Below, in pieces: positions 17,903-27,181 of a DNA stretch of 64,000 nucleotides (positions are counted from its first letter, which is position 1; the number at the start of each line of letters is the position of its first letter). Below the pieces are notes generated by a model. It saw nothing but the letters and a program-made list of their open reading frames with translations. It had not been told where the DNA came from and made no database searches. Location of the stretch: the NCBI RefSeq assembly GCF_000614205.1, contig NZ_BAKN01000001.1, forward strand, positions 336,691-400,690, in the 5' to 3' direction. This DNA comes from Hoylesella saccharolytica JCM 17484 (lineage in GTDB: Bacteria > Bacteroidota > Bacteroidia > Bacteroidales > Bacteroidaceae). Made by a program: the position numbers and the translations under genes.

Positions 17903-20900
17903 ATGCGAACAGTTTTAACTTTATTTCTTGCTTTTGCATTGGGACTTGGCTATGCTGAAACAACAAACTACAACAGTCGCACTGCACAGAGAGCCATCGG
18001 AGAAAATGATGAAAATATAGTTTCAGGGGTGGTGCGCGACCCTGTGGGAGAGCCGTTGGCGGGTGTTACCGTGCTGCAAAAGGGAACGACAAACAAGGTG
18101 GTTACCGATACCGACGGGCGTTATACGCTGCGCTTAAAACAGGGAGCGGCGCGCTCGCTGGTGCTGAGTTACATCGGAATGAAAACGCTTACAGTACCGG
18201 TGAACGGTAATACAGCCGACCTAACGATGCAGGAGGATGCCAATCAGCTACAAGATGTTATTGTAAAAGGAGCCTACGGAACGGCACAAAAACGGTCGGA
18301 TTTAGTGGGAAGTGCCTTTCAAGTAAACGCCGAACAATTGAAAAGTCTGCCTCAACAGCGGCTCGATGTGATGCTTGACGGACTTATTCCGGGTGTAAAA
18401 ATTGCGCCTAACACCGAAGAACCGGGGTCGCCCAGAACGCGTTTTAATGTACGTGTGCGTGGAGAAGCATCGCTCAATGCTTCTAACGAACCGTTATGGG
18501 TAATTGATGGAACGCCAATGTACACAGGAGATCGTACAAATATGATGCCGGGAACGAGTTATACGGTAAGTCCGTTGTCGTTTATCAATCCCGAAGATAT
18601 TGAGTCGATAACGGTGCTGAAAGATGCTACCGCCACCTCTATATATGGTGCCGATGGTGCCAACGGAGTGGTTTTGGTAACTACAAAGAAAGGACGCGAT
18701 GGTAAATTGAATGTCCGTGTGAATACACAATACGGTCTTGCCAATATCGATAAAAGCACTGAGCCGAAGGTAATGAATGCCCAACAGTGGCTCGACTTGG
18801 CGCGAACGGCTTACAAAAACGCAGGGTTGGATATGCGAGCGTTTCCTTATCAGGACAACGACATGAATTCTTACTCAACGACTGATACCAATTGGCGAGA
18901 TGTTTTCTATGGAACGGGAACAACATTCCTTACTAATGTGTCGCTCAACGGAGGTACACAGAAGTCGGATTATTATCTTTCGGGACAGTATTTTCTGAAC
19001 AACGGAACGGTGAAAGGTAACACGCAGCAGCGTCTTTCATTGCGTTCTAATCTCGGTTTTCAACTCAATAAGAAACTCAAGTTAAGTGTCGATCTCTCTG
19101 CCAGCTATAACGACAACGACCTTTTTGCACTTGGTCGCGAGTATTATCAGCTGTTGCCCATTTTCAGTCCCTATAATGCCGACGGTACATACCGTTTATA
19201 TAATAAGGTGGTAGATGGTATTGACGGTTCTGGAAACCCTATTTGGCGCACGCAACGGTTTACCAAAAACTCGGTGATGGAGCGCGACCAGAACCTCAAT
19301 AACCAGAAGGCGTGGTTTCTGCACAGTAATTTTATGCTGGCTTACGACGTGTTGAAGGGATTAAAATATACCGCCCAGCTAGCTTACGACTATCAAAGCA
19401 CCCTCGAGGAAACGTACAATTCGCAGAAAAACTGGTCGGGAATGAGCACCGAAGGCAACGCTGTGGGCTACTCGCGACGTTCGTCTGCCGATATCATTAA
19501 CCTCACCACCATTCATCGATTGAATTATAACAGAACCTTCGGAAAGCATTCTGTAGGCGGCGTTGTGGGTTTTGAGGCAGGCGCACGCAATTATACAACG
19601 ATGTATGTAACAGGTTCGGGCTTCATCAACGACAACATTCAGGATGTCAGTCAAGCCAATACACGTAACGGTTACAATTCGAGCAACAAGAATAGAAAGG
19701 CTTCTTTCCTCGGTCAGCTAAGCTATTCGTTCGATCATCGCTATTATCTTACCGTCAATGCACGAAAAGACGGCAATTCGCAATTCGGTTCCGATGTGCG
19801 CTGGGCTAACTTTGCATCGGCGGGTGTATCGTGGAATGTACATAACGAGAAGTGGTTTAAGTTGCCTTGGATGAATGTTTTGAAGTTGAAAGCCAGCTAC
19901 GGAGCTAACGGAAATTCGCGTATCGGAGCGCAAGAGTCGCTTGGAACCTATCAGTATGGTGACAGTTATGCCTATAACGGCGTAGCGGCGGAGTGCAAGG
20001 GCAATCGCCCAACTCGCGCTTAAGTTGGGAAACAACCTACATGACCAATCTCGGCATACGCATTGCGGTGCTCAATCGGATTGATTTGGAAGTAGAAGTC
20101 TACAACAATCAGACGCAAAACCTGCTCAGTCAGCTCCCTGTTTCATTACTCACCGGTGATACTCGCGTGTATCGAAACATAGGCGAGATACGCAATCGAG
20201 GCATCGAAGCCACCCTGACTACCCGTAACTTCGTGGGCAAAAAAGAAGGCGACTTTACATGGACAACCGACTTTAACATCGCGCACAATACCAACAAGCT
20301 GGTTAAATCTTATCGCGGCACGCAGGTAAACTTTACCGACGGCTACTCGTGGATGGAGGGCGAAGATACACGAACCTATTATCTGGTAAGGTGGGCAGGC
20401 GTAGATCCCTACGACGGAAGCCCACTTTGGTACGATGCCGAAGGCAACATCACCAAGACATACGATAGTGTACGGAACCGTGTTCGTGGTAAAACATCGA
20501 ATTCAACCGTTACGGGTGGACTGACGAACACGATGAGTTACAAAGGCTTTTCGTTGCGTTTTATGCTCAACTATCAGTTTGGCGGCTACACATACGGTTC
20601 GTTTGCCGCCATCGGAAATACCGATGGATACAACGTTATGGATACCAATCAGGCGATAGAACAACAATATTACTGGCAAAGTCCGGGTAACATAGCTCGT
20701 AATCCCAAGCCTCTTGCCGGCGTAAGTACGGGCTCTGCGCGTCAGTCTACCCGCTTTTTGTACCACAAAGACCTAATTAGGTTGCAGAATGTAGTGCTGA
20801 GTTATGAGCTACCCAAGCATCTGATGCGACATTGGAAACTAACCGGTTGCACTGTTTCGCTTATCGGCGATAACCTGATGGCTTATTCGCCATATGCCCG

Positions 20901-20985
20901 AAGCGACTGAAACTCTTATAAAACGATGATGAACGGCTATCCTTTAGAACGCACTTTTTCGCTCTCGCTCAATGTAGGTTTTTAA
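17903..20985 (+). pseudogene. SusC/RagA-family TonB-linked outer-membrane transporter, broken by one frameshift and one in-frame TGA
   Basis: Signal peptide (MRTVLTLFLAFALGLGYA), CarboxypepD_reg-like domain (~40-115, VSGVVRDPVGEPLAGVTVLQ), plug domain (DVIVKGAYGTAQKRSDLVGS, ~118-137, to VVLVTTKKG) and barrel. The frame stops at 20023; the next frame carries on from VQGQSPNSRLSWETTY. One base added near 19990 (after GGCGGCGG) joins them. A TGA at 20908-20910 then stands where a W codon is expected (PYARSD-stop-NSYKTMMNGY) and the same frame ends NVGF at TAA 20983-20985. Restored length about 1027 residues. It may be intact in the cell. It pairs with the susD gene at 21007. Confidence 0.85.
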
Positions 20986-21006
20986 TTAAAGACGAATATC
21001 ACAGAT

Positions 21007-22406
21007 ATGAAAACAAATATAATCAGATACGGTTGCTGGGCTCTATTGGCTTTTGTAACCGCCGGATGCAACGATTTTCTTAACGTAGAACAAAAAGGAA
21101 GAACAACCATTCCCGCCTTTTTATCCACTCCCCGAGGTTTAAAAGCGGGTTTGGCAGGCACGTATAACACGCTTTACGCTTACTACGACAACGAGTTTTT
21201 GAAGTATCCTGAGGTTACAGGCAATATGAGCAGTATAAATTTGTCGTCCGGTTCGTCAATGCTCGAGCAGTATAACTTCACCCCCAACCCCGGGGATGGT
21301 ACCACCTCCTATTATATATGGAAACGAATGGCAGAAGCCATGACCAACGCCAATAATCTCATTCAATACGAACCGGCAGTAGAAAGTGCATATCCGGCAC
21401 AGGCTGCAGAATGCAAACAGATATTGGGGCAGGCCTTATTAATACGTGCATGGTGCATTTTGACATGGTAAGAGTATATGCACAGCCCTATAACTATACT
21501 GCCGACGCATCGCATATTGGTATTCCCGTGCAGATAAAATCACCCGGACCCGATGATAATCTGGCACGAAACACGGTGAAAGAGGTGTACGACCAGATTT
21601 TATCCGATCTCAATCAAGCGGCTCAAATCCTAACCGATGAGGCTGCAACTGATGTACATTATGGTTCGTTGCAAGCCGTTAACGCCCAGCTTTCGCGCGT
21701 TTATCTCTACATGGAGAATTGGCAACAGGCGTTAACTTACGCCCAACGTGCCATCGGAACGCAAACACTGGCACAGGCCGATGATTACATCAATATGTTT
21801 ATGAACCTGAACACGCGGGGCGAAACCATTTTACGATTAAGCGGAAAAGACATTAACGGCAAGCTGAAAGGTTTTTACGAGTCGGAATGTTTGCCGGCAG
21901 ACACCCTGCTGACGCTGTTTGATACCGATGACATCCGGTTGCGTTTGCTCCGTTCCGGAGGTGAAAAGAAGTGCATGAAATACACTGCAACGACTATCCC
22001 CGATAATCAAGATAAGCGTGAAGACCCCATTCTCTTCCGTCTTTCAGAGATGTATCTCACCGCTGCCGAAGCTGCTTGGCACCTCAATAACTACACCGAG
22101 GCGCGCTTGCATATCAAAGCAGTGATGGAAAGAGCAGTAGGAACAGTAAAAGCCGACGCTGCATTGACCGCTTGTACCGATGCCGAACTGCTCGAGTTGA
22201 TTTTGAAAGAGCGAGTGAAAGAACTGTGTTTCGAGGGGCATAACTTCTTCGACTTGACTCGCCGCAAGCAAAGTATTGTGCGAGAAGCGGCTAGCAATGC
22301 TACTGTAAAGCGCATTAATTATCCCAGCAAATATTTTGTTCTGCCTATTCCCAGATACGAATTGAATGCCAATGGCCGTATGCAACCCAACGAAAATAAC
22401 GACTAA
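21007..22406 (+). CDS. SusD/RagB-family nutrient-binding lipoprotein, frameshifted near 21457
   Basis: Lipoprotein signal (ALLAFVTAGC, lipid on C21), then SusD-type helical TPR-like fold: NDFLNVEQKGRTTIP start, KRMAEAMTNANNLI, LLIRAW, and the C-terminal LSEMYLTAAEAAWHL and KERVKELCFEGHNFFDLTRR. The first frame ends at 21471 and the next carries on as HFDMVRVYAQPYNYTA. One added C (TGGTGCATTTT to TGGTGCCATTTT, near 21457) gives the SusD-typical RAWCHFDMVRVYA and a 466-residue protein. It lies 21 bases after susC and should cap that transporter. Confidence 0.88.
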
Positions 22407-22410
22407 AGAG

Positions 22411-22869
22411 ATGAAAAATATATGGCTTTTAGGGTTTGCCATCGCTTTGATGACAGCCTGCAACAAAGAAGAATTCAACGGATACGATATGCCTTTCGTG
22501 CGTATCTCCACAGAAACGGGTGCTTCGTCGACAACAGTTTTGTCGAATGTTCGTAACATCAATACGTATGTTGTTACGCTAAGTTCGCGCCCATTAACCA
22601 CCCCGCTTGTCGTAAACTACGAGATAAAGGTGGGTGACGGCTTACAAACGGGCGTGGATTACGAGCTGGTTACCACCGGTAACACGCTTACTTTTGAGCC
22701 CGGCGTGTATGATATGCCTATTCGTATTAAGTGGCTGCCGCATACAGTAGATGCGCAAAAAGACAATACGCTGACCATTACGCTTACCGGAAACAATCAG
22801 AATTTGCTGCTCGGATTACCCGGAAACGCTGCTCGGCAAAGGGTTTTAACTATCACTAAACAGAATTGA
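22411..22869 (+). CDS. small lipoprotein in the SusE position, Ig/Calx-beta-like
   Basis: 152 residues starting MKNIWLLGFAIALMTACNKE (lipobox TACN). The rest is all-beta: VRNINTYVVTLSSRPLTTPLVVNYEI, GVDYELVTTGNTLTFEPGVYDMPIRI and ILITITLTG-like repeats, as in DUF4843/Calx-beta-type modules of Bacteroidales surface lipoproteins (the long stretch is at residues ~50-75). It starts 4 bases after susD and ends 1 base before the next gene. Likely a cell-surface ligand-binding accessory protein; ligand unknown. Confidence 0.65.
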   Translation: MKNIWLLGFAIALMTACNKEEFNGYDMPFVRISTETGASSTTVLSNVRNINTYVVTLSSRPLTTPLVVNYEIKVGDGLQTGVDYELVTTGNTLTFEPGVYDMPIRIKWLPHTVDAQKDNTLTITLTGNNQNLLLGLPGNAARQRVLTITKQN

Positions 22870-22870
22870 T

Positions 22871-24385
22871 ATGAAGAAAACAATGCAAATATACGCTTAT
22901 GTAGCAGGTTGGTTGCTGGCTGTGTGTATGTCGGCCTGTTCAGATAAAGATAACTTTTCGCACGGTAATGTTGATGCTCCGCGCTTTACGAGCTTCGGTT
23001 TTTATCAGGAAGATAACCCCGGTGTGCTTGCTGCCGACTATGTAGCAGACCTTACAGCCATTGAAACGGCGGGCACGTCTACCGTAAAATTGAACGTACC
23101 GATGCCTGCTACTGTTGATAAATCGAATCTAATTGCCCGCTTTACAACCGCCGAAGGCACTACCGTGCGTGTGAATGGAACTGTTCAAACCAGTCGAACC
23201 ACTGCTAATAACTTCACCGTTCCGGTAGATTATATCGTTGGTTTGGGAGCACTGAACGTGCGTTATGCCGTAACTGTTGTAAAGGTAACGAACATGAAAT
23301 GGACAGAAATAACACCATTTTCAGACCTTGCCGTGTACGGCGATGCTGTGATGAAAATCAACCCGCAAGATGGTTTGCCCTACATTGGGTTTAAAGTTCG
23401 CACCGCCGACGACAACCGCTCGGCTGTTATCAAGCTGACCAACAGTGGCTGGGCGTATGTAGGCGAGGGTGCGTTCGGTCATAAAATCAGCGGTTCTTAC
23501 TTTGATATGGCGTTCTCGACAGATGGTGTTCCCTACGTAGCTTACTCGGATAACGAGGCCGCAGAGAAAGGGGCGATGAGTGTTCAGTATTTTGATGGCT
23601 CGACGTGGACATATACCGGAGGCACGGCGGGCATACTCAAGGCACAGTCTAATTACGTTTCGCTGGCGGTGTTGGCAAACGGACAGGTAGTTGGTGCACA
23701 AATCAATAACAGCCGTCGTGCCGATTATCCGCAGCGCAAACTTGTGGTTTCAGTGTATAAAAACGGAATATGGAGCAGCGAAATACCCTCCATGCTGACC
23801 AACGATGTAGCTATGGTGAGTGCCGCCGGTGGAACAAATGCTGCCTATCTTATCTCTATCAATCGCGGCAAAGTGAACGGTGTAGACTACGGCTATAATG
23901 TTTTGAAATACGAAAACAACACGTGGAATTCCCTCTTGCTAAATCATCCGGAGTCAGGCTATACGCAACATAACATCCGTACCATCGGTATTTATGTGGC
24001 ACCCGACCAAACGCCCTATATCTGGACGATGGATAAAGTGTCGGGCGAAACTGGTATTCGACTGAAGTATTATGATACGGCGACCAATAATTGGATAACG
24101 GTGGGTGGTAACATTTTGCCCTTAGGCTTCACCCCCGACCGCCACACCGACATAGCTTTGGCTGTTACTGCCAACGGAACACCCTTCATTGCCTACAATA
24201 ATGCTGCCGATCAGAACCGTCCTTACTTTATGTATCTCGAACCTGATACGCGCCAATGGAGCACGCCTGCTAAGCTTTCCGACACACCCGCCAGTGGGTT
24301 GCGCATTGCATTTACGCACTCTGGCGTAGGTTATGTTACATTTGCCGATAGTAAAAATCTTTTACATACCTTTAAATACGAGTAA
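22871..24385 (+). CDS. surface lipoprotein with N-terminal DUF5018-like domain and beta-propeller repeats
   Basis: 504 residues; lipoprotein signal ends CMSACSDKD. Residues ~30-135 form a beta domain ending NVRYAVTVVKV, a pattern seen in DUF5018-type Bacteroidales lipoproteins. The rest has about six repeats of a propeller blade with the pattern 'D-x-A-hydrophobic ... G-x-P-Y-hydrophobic ... Y-D/N ... W': for example DGLPYIGFKV, DGVPYVAYSD, DQTPYIWTMD, NGTPFIAYNN. No glycosidase residues are recognisable. It closes the operon, followed by a strong terminator. A binding role for the imported substrate is likely; enzyme activity is not excluded. Confidence 0.65.
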   Translation: MKKTMQIYAYVAGWLLAVCMSACSDKDNFSHGNVDAPRFTSFGFYQEDNPGVLAADYVADLTAIETAGTSTVKLNVPMPATVDKSNLIARFTTAEGTTVRVNGTVQTSRTTANNFTVPVDYIVGLGALNVRYAVTVVKVTNMKWTEITPFSDLAVYGDAVMKINPQDGLPYIGFKVRTADDNRSAVIKLTNSGWAYVGEGAFGHKISGSYFDMAFSTDGVPYVAYSDNEAAEKGAMSVQYFDGSTWTYTGGTAGILKAQSNYVSLAVLANGQVVGAQINNSRRADYPQRKLVVSVYKNGIWSSEIPSMLTNDVAMVSAAGGTNAAYLISINRGKVNGVDYGYNVLKYENNTWNSLLLNHPESGYTQHNIRTIGIYVAPDQTPYIWTMDKVSGETGIRLKYYDTATNNWITVGGNILPLGFTPDRHTDIALAVTANGTPFIAYNNAADQNRPYFMYLEPDTRQWSTPAKLSDTPASGLRIAFTHSGVGYVTFADSKNLLHTFKYE

Positions 24386-24406
24386 AAAGAGGAACGTCTT
24401 TTAGTG

Positions 24407-24435
24407 ATGCGGATATACGATTTGTATATCCGCAT
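24407..24435 (+). terminator. terminator of the first Sus operon
   Basis: ATGCGGATATAC (24407-24418) and GTATATCCGCAT (24424-24435) form a perfect 12-bp stem with a 5-base loop, 21 bases after the last stop codon, followed by a T-rich stretch. Confidence 0.85.
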
Positions 24436-24496
24436 TGCATTTATTTATAGTTTTGTATAAACTTTAAACCACTATTCTATCTACCCCCTTTACTTA

Positions 24497-24720
24497 CAAA
24501 TTGTTATTTTTTTAACATTTTATTACGGTTTTGTTTTTCTCTTTTTGTTACAATTCACTTTTCCAATCTAGCGAAATATTCTCGTTTATTTGGTCAAAAA
24601 ATAGGTTTGATTTTCCAAAAATATAGCTTTTGAGTTGCAAAAACATAGCTTTTAGCTTGCAAAAACATAGCTTTTAGCTTGCAAAACATCATCTTTTGTA
24701 TACTCAAACCTATGCTTTCA
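24497..24720 (+). repeat. AT-rich dispersed repeat, copy 1, with 22-bp-period units
   Basis: The part from AAATTGTTATTTTTTTAAC near 24497 through CCAATCTAGCGAAATATTCT (~24563) to TTGGTCAAAAAATAG matches 63839-63950. Within it, units of the type CAAAAACATAGCTTTTAGCTTG start at 24616, 24638, 24660 and 24682, exactly 22 bases apart; two are identical, the others diverged. The GC-AAAA and TTTT-GC arms make each unit weakly palindromic. It runs directly into structured repeat copy B. Confidence 0.8.
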
Positions 24721-24735
24721 CCACCCCCAAACCAC

Positions 24736-24936
24736 GGTTTTAGGGCGTTGCGGAGGGGTAAATAATAGGTAAAATTTATATAGAAATGTGCAAGTTACTA
24801 ATTATCAATAACATATATAGCTGTAAAATTCTTGCAATTTTACGAGCCGAGAATAAATTAGAAGATTTTGTTGGCACTCTCGCGAGGTTGCTTCCGATTT
24901 CTTGACAATACCAAAACTTACAATTCGTAAGTTTTC
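24736..24936 (+). repeat. structured direct repeat, copy B (downstream of the first Sus operon)
   Basis: Matches 17397-17600 without gaps from CTAATTA (24798-24804) to the second stem. Stem 1 in register with copy A is ATTCTTG/CGAGAAT (24828-24834 with 24848-24854), one pair changed G-C to A-T and one now a T-G wobble. Stem 2 is AAAACTTAC/GTAAGTTTT (about 24914-24936), with a G-C to C-G switch relative to copy A. An alternative perfect stem GTAAAATT/AATTTTAC lies at 24823-24843. Non-coding as far as I can see. Confidence 0.75.
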
Positions 24937-25020
24937 GTCGTCATCTGGTATATATTGAATTTTAATCTTTTGAAAATAAGCTGGATGGAAAAGAGGACTG
25001 TGTTGAAATTTTCGTAAATA

Positions 25021-25052
25021 TTTGTTTGTTCAAAAAATAAGATGTAATTTTG
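25021..25052 (+). promoter_or_regulatory. promoter of rpsU
   Basis: TTTG at 25021-25024 and TAATTTTG at 25045-25052 are 20 bases apart, a good Bacteroidetes promoter, leaving a leader of about 58 bases before rpsU. Confidence 0.65.
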
Positions 25053-25116
25053 CACCCGCAATTAATAATAACGATATTAAAAATTGAATAAGTTAAACAT
25101 TAATATAAAATAAAAC

Positions 25117-25308
25117 ATGATTATTGTACCCGTAAAAGATGGTGAAAACATTGAGAGAGCTCTCAAGAAATTTAAGAGAAAATTTGAGAAAACAGGTATT
25201 GTTAAAGAGCTTCGTGCCCGTCAACAATATGACAAACCGTCTGTTCTGAAGCGTCTCAAAATGGAACACGCCATTTACGTACAGAAACTTCGTAGCATAG
25301 AAGAATAA
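25117..25308 (+). CDS. rpsU: 30S ribosomal protein bS21
   Basis: 63 residues (MIIVPVKDGENIERALKKFK then RKFEKTGIVKELRARQQYDK). The VKDGENIERALKKFKRK start and the basic RARQQYDKPSVLKRLK helix are diagnostic. bS21 sits on the small subunit platform near the anti-Shine-Dalgarno end of 16S rRNA. In Bacteroidetes, bS21 together with bS18 and bS6 hides the anti-Shine-Dalgarno, in keeping with the lack of such sites in this window. It is followed by the Xer gene 71 bases on. Confidence 0.95.
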   Translation: MIIVPVKDGENIERALKKFKRKFEKTGIVKELRARQQYDKPSVLKRLKMEHAIYVQKLRSIEE

Positions 25309-25379
25309 TTTGTATTTGAAAATTTGGTAGTTTAAATAAATCTCTGTATATTCGTTGCCGAATATGTAGTATGTAGGCA

Positions 25380-26267
25380 ATGGGTATAACGATAGAGAAT
25401 TTTCTAAACTATCTGCAATTTGAACTGAATCGTTCAGCGTTAACCGTAAGTAGCTACGGTGACGATTTGCATGCCTTTGAGGTATATTTCAAAGCTAAAG
25501 ATATAGAACTCTCTTGGGAGGCGATAGATTCCGACATCATCCGAGATTGGATGGAGAGTATGATGGATAAAGGAAACAGTGCCACTTCAATCAATAGAAG
25601 ATTGAGTGCGTTGCGTTCCTTTTATCGTTATGCGCTTGTTCGAGATCTTGTTTCTAAAGATCCTGTGCGTGGCATAACCGGTCCCAAACGCAGCAAACCG
25701 CTTCCGCAGTTTTTAAGAGAGGCCGAAATGGATCGGTTACTGGATGATATTCCGCGTGGTGAAACTTATAAAGAGGTACGCAATTATACCATTATAATGA
25801 TGTTTTACCAGACCGGAATGCGGTTAGGAGAACTGATTGGGCTGGATGATGCGCATGTAGATTTTGATAATAAACAGGTAAAGGTGACGGGAAAAGGGAA
25901 TAAACAACGTATAATTCCGTTTGCCGATGAGTTGTTTGGCGTATTACAGAAGTATCTGCAACTGCGTAATCAAGAGGTAGAATGTAAGTCTGCCGCTTTC
26001 TTCCTAACAGATAAAGGCGAGCGTATGACGCGTTCCGGCGTGCGTTATATTGTGAAGAAAGGTCTTTCAAAGGTCAGTACTTTGAAGAAAAGAAGTCCGC
26101 ATGTGTTGCGTCATACTTTTGCAACGGCAATGCTGAACAATAGTGCCGGTTTGGAGAGTGTTAAGAAACTACTGGGCCATGAAAGTCTTTCGACAACTGA
26201 AATCTATACGCATACTACGTTTGAACAATTGAAAAAAGTTTATGAAGACGCCCATCCACGGGCTTAA
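25380..26267 (+). CDS. tyrosine recombinase XerC/XerD
   Basis: 295 residues. N-terminal SAM-like core-binding domain (~1-88), then the catalytic domain with the Arg in TGMRLGELIGL (~144-154), the HxxR box SPHVLRHTFATAML (~240-253) and LLGHESLSTTEIYTHTT (~263-279; H and the nucleophile Tyr). This resolves chromosome dimers at dif, with FtsK (gene at 3.8 kb) as activator. The gene sits between rpsU and hpf in many Bacteroidales, so it is chromosomal, not part of a mobile element. XerC versus XerD cannot be decided here. Confidence 0.92.
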   Translation: MGITIENFLNYLQFELNRSALTVSSYGDDLHAFEVYFKAKDIELSWEAIDSDIIRDWMESMMDKGNSATSINRRLSALRSFYRYALVRDLVSKDPVRGITGPKRSKPLPQFLREAEMDRLLDDIPRGETYKEVRNYTIIMMFYQTGMRLGELIGLDDAHVDFDNKQVKVTGKGNKQRIIPFADELFGVLQKYLQLRNQEVECKSAAFFLTDKGERMTRSGVRYIVKKGLSKVSTLKKRSPHVLRHTFATAMLNNSAGLESVKKLLGHESLSTTEIYTHTTFEQLKKVYEDAHPRA

Positions 26268-26292
26268 CCTTTAAATATAGGAGATAAGTATT

Positions 26293-26592
26293 ATGGAGAT
26301 TAAAGTTCAATCTATTCATTTCGATGCAACGGAACAGTTGCATATGTTTATCGAGAAGAAAGTTGTTAAGCTCGAAAAATCCTATGAACATATTCAAAAA
26401 GTAGATGTTTTATTGAAGGTTGTTAAGCCCGCAACAGTCATGAACAAAGCCGTCAGCCTTACAATTACAGTTCCCGGCAACAAGCTTTTTGTGGAAAAAA
26501 CTTGTGATACCTTTGAGGAGAGTATTGATCAGTGTGTGGACGCTATGCGAATGCAGCTTACCAAATTTAAGGAAAAACAGCGTGAGCATTAA
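26293..26592 (+). CDS. hpf: ribosome hibernation-promoting factor, HPF/RaiA family (short form)
   Basis: 99 residues with the beta-alpha-beta-beta-beta-alpha pattern of the family: MEIKVQSIHFDATEQLHMFI, a basic helix KKVVKLEKSYEHI, strands VDVLLKVV and AVSLTITVPG, and the C-terminal helix SIDQCVDAMRMQLTKFKEK. It lacks the long-form dimerisation domain. It binds the decoding site of idle 30S subunits. It starts 25 bases after the Xer gene, so is probably in the rpsU transcript. Confidence 0.88.
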   Translation: MEIKVQSIHFDATEQLHMFIEKKVVKLEKSYEHIQKVDVLLKVVKPATVMNKAVSLTITVPGNKLFVEKTCDTFEESIDQCVDAMRMQLTKFKEKQREH

Positions 26593-26608
26593 AAAAAAAT
26601 AGAAAAGT

Positions 26609-26639
26609 TTTGGCGATTAAAAAATAATGTCTATCTTTG
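26609..26639 (+). promoter_or_regulatory. promoter of the tRNA-tuf operon
   Basis: TTTG at 26609-26612, 19 bases, then TATCTTTG at 26632-26639: a near-ideal Bacteroidetes promoter ahead of tRNA-Thr. Just after it, GCAGCCGT (~26639) can pair with ACGGCTGC (~26673-26680), a leader stem of unknown meaning. Confidence 0.75.
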
Positions 26640-26689
26640 CAGCCGTTTTACAATACGTCCTAATGCGTGCTTGACGGCTGCAAGGATTT

Positions 26690-26763
26690 GCCTCTTTAGC
26701 TCAGTTGGCCAGAGCACGTGATTTGTAATCTCGGGGTCGTTGGTTCGAATCCGACAAGAGGCT
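26690..26763 (+). tRNA. tRNA-Thr (anticodon TGT)
   Basis: 74 bases. Acceptor arm GCCTCTT pairs with AAGAGGC; the anticodon loop TTTGTAA carries TGT; T-loop GGTTCGAATCC. CCA is not encoded. First of four tRNAs ahead of tuf. Confidence 0.96.
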
Positions 26764-26791
26764 CAGAGAAAGGGCGTTAGTAAAGATGTAA

Positions 26792-26874
26792 GGGTGGTTA
26801 CCAGAGCGGTCAAATGGGGCAGACTGTAAATCTGCTGTCTTTCGACTTCGGTGGTTCGAATCCATCACCACCCA
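26792..26874 (+). tRNA. tRNA-Tyr (anticodon GTA)
   Basis: 83 bases with a long variable arm, as expected for a class II tRNA. Acceptor GGGTGGT pairs with ACCACCC; anticodon loop CTGTAAA gives GTA. Confidence 0.96.
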
Positions 26875-26956
26875 CTTCAGTAGAAGTTTAAAGGGATCTT
26901 ACGTTTATTGAGCATAGATGTTTGTTTGTGTGAGAGGTCGTTGAAGATACCTATTT

Positions 26957-27029
26957 GCGGAAATAGCTCAGTTGATAGAGCACTAGCCTTCCAAGCTGGG
27001 GGTCGCGGGTTTGAGCCCCGTTTTCCGCT
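26957..27029 (+). tRNA. tRNA-Gly (anticodon TCC)
   Basis: 73 bases. Acceptor GCGGAAA pairs with TTTCCGC; anticodon loop CTTCCAA gives TCC. Confidence 0.96.
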
Positions 27030-27038
27030 CTAACCAAT

Positions 27039-27110
<72 letters not shown>

Positions 27111-27181
27111 CTATCGCAGTTCTTTCTATGTGTATTGGAAAACCAATTGATAATTCATTAAATAAATAAAAAAGAAAAGCT

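Noticed and set aside
25380..26267. The Xer gene as an integrase of a mobile element using the nearby tRNAs
   Set aside because: It sits in a conserved rpsU-xer-hpf order, with intact tRNAs and no cargo genes or att duplications.
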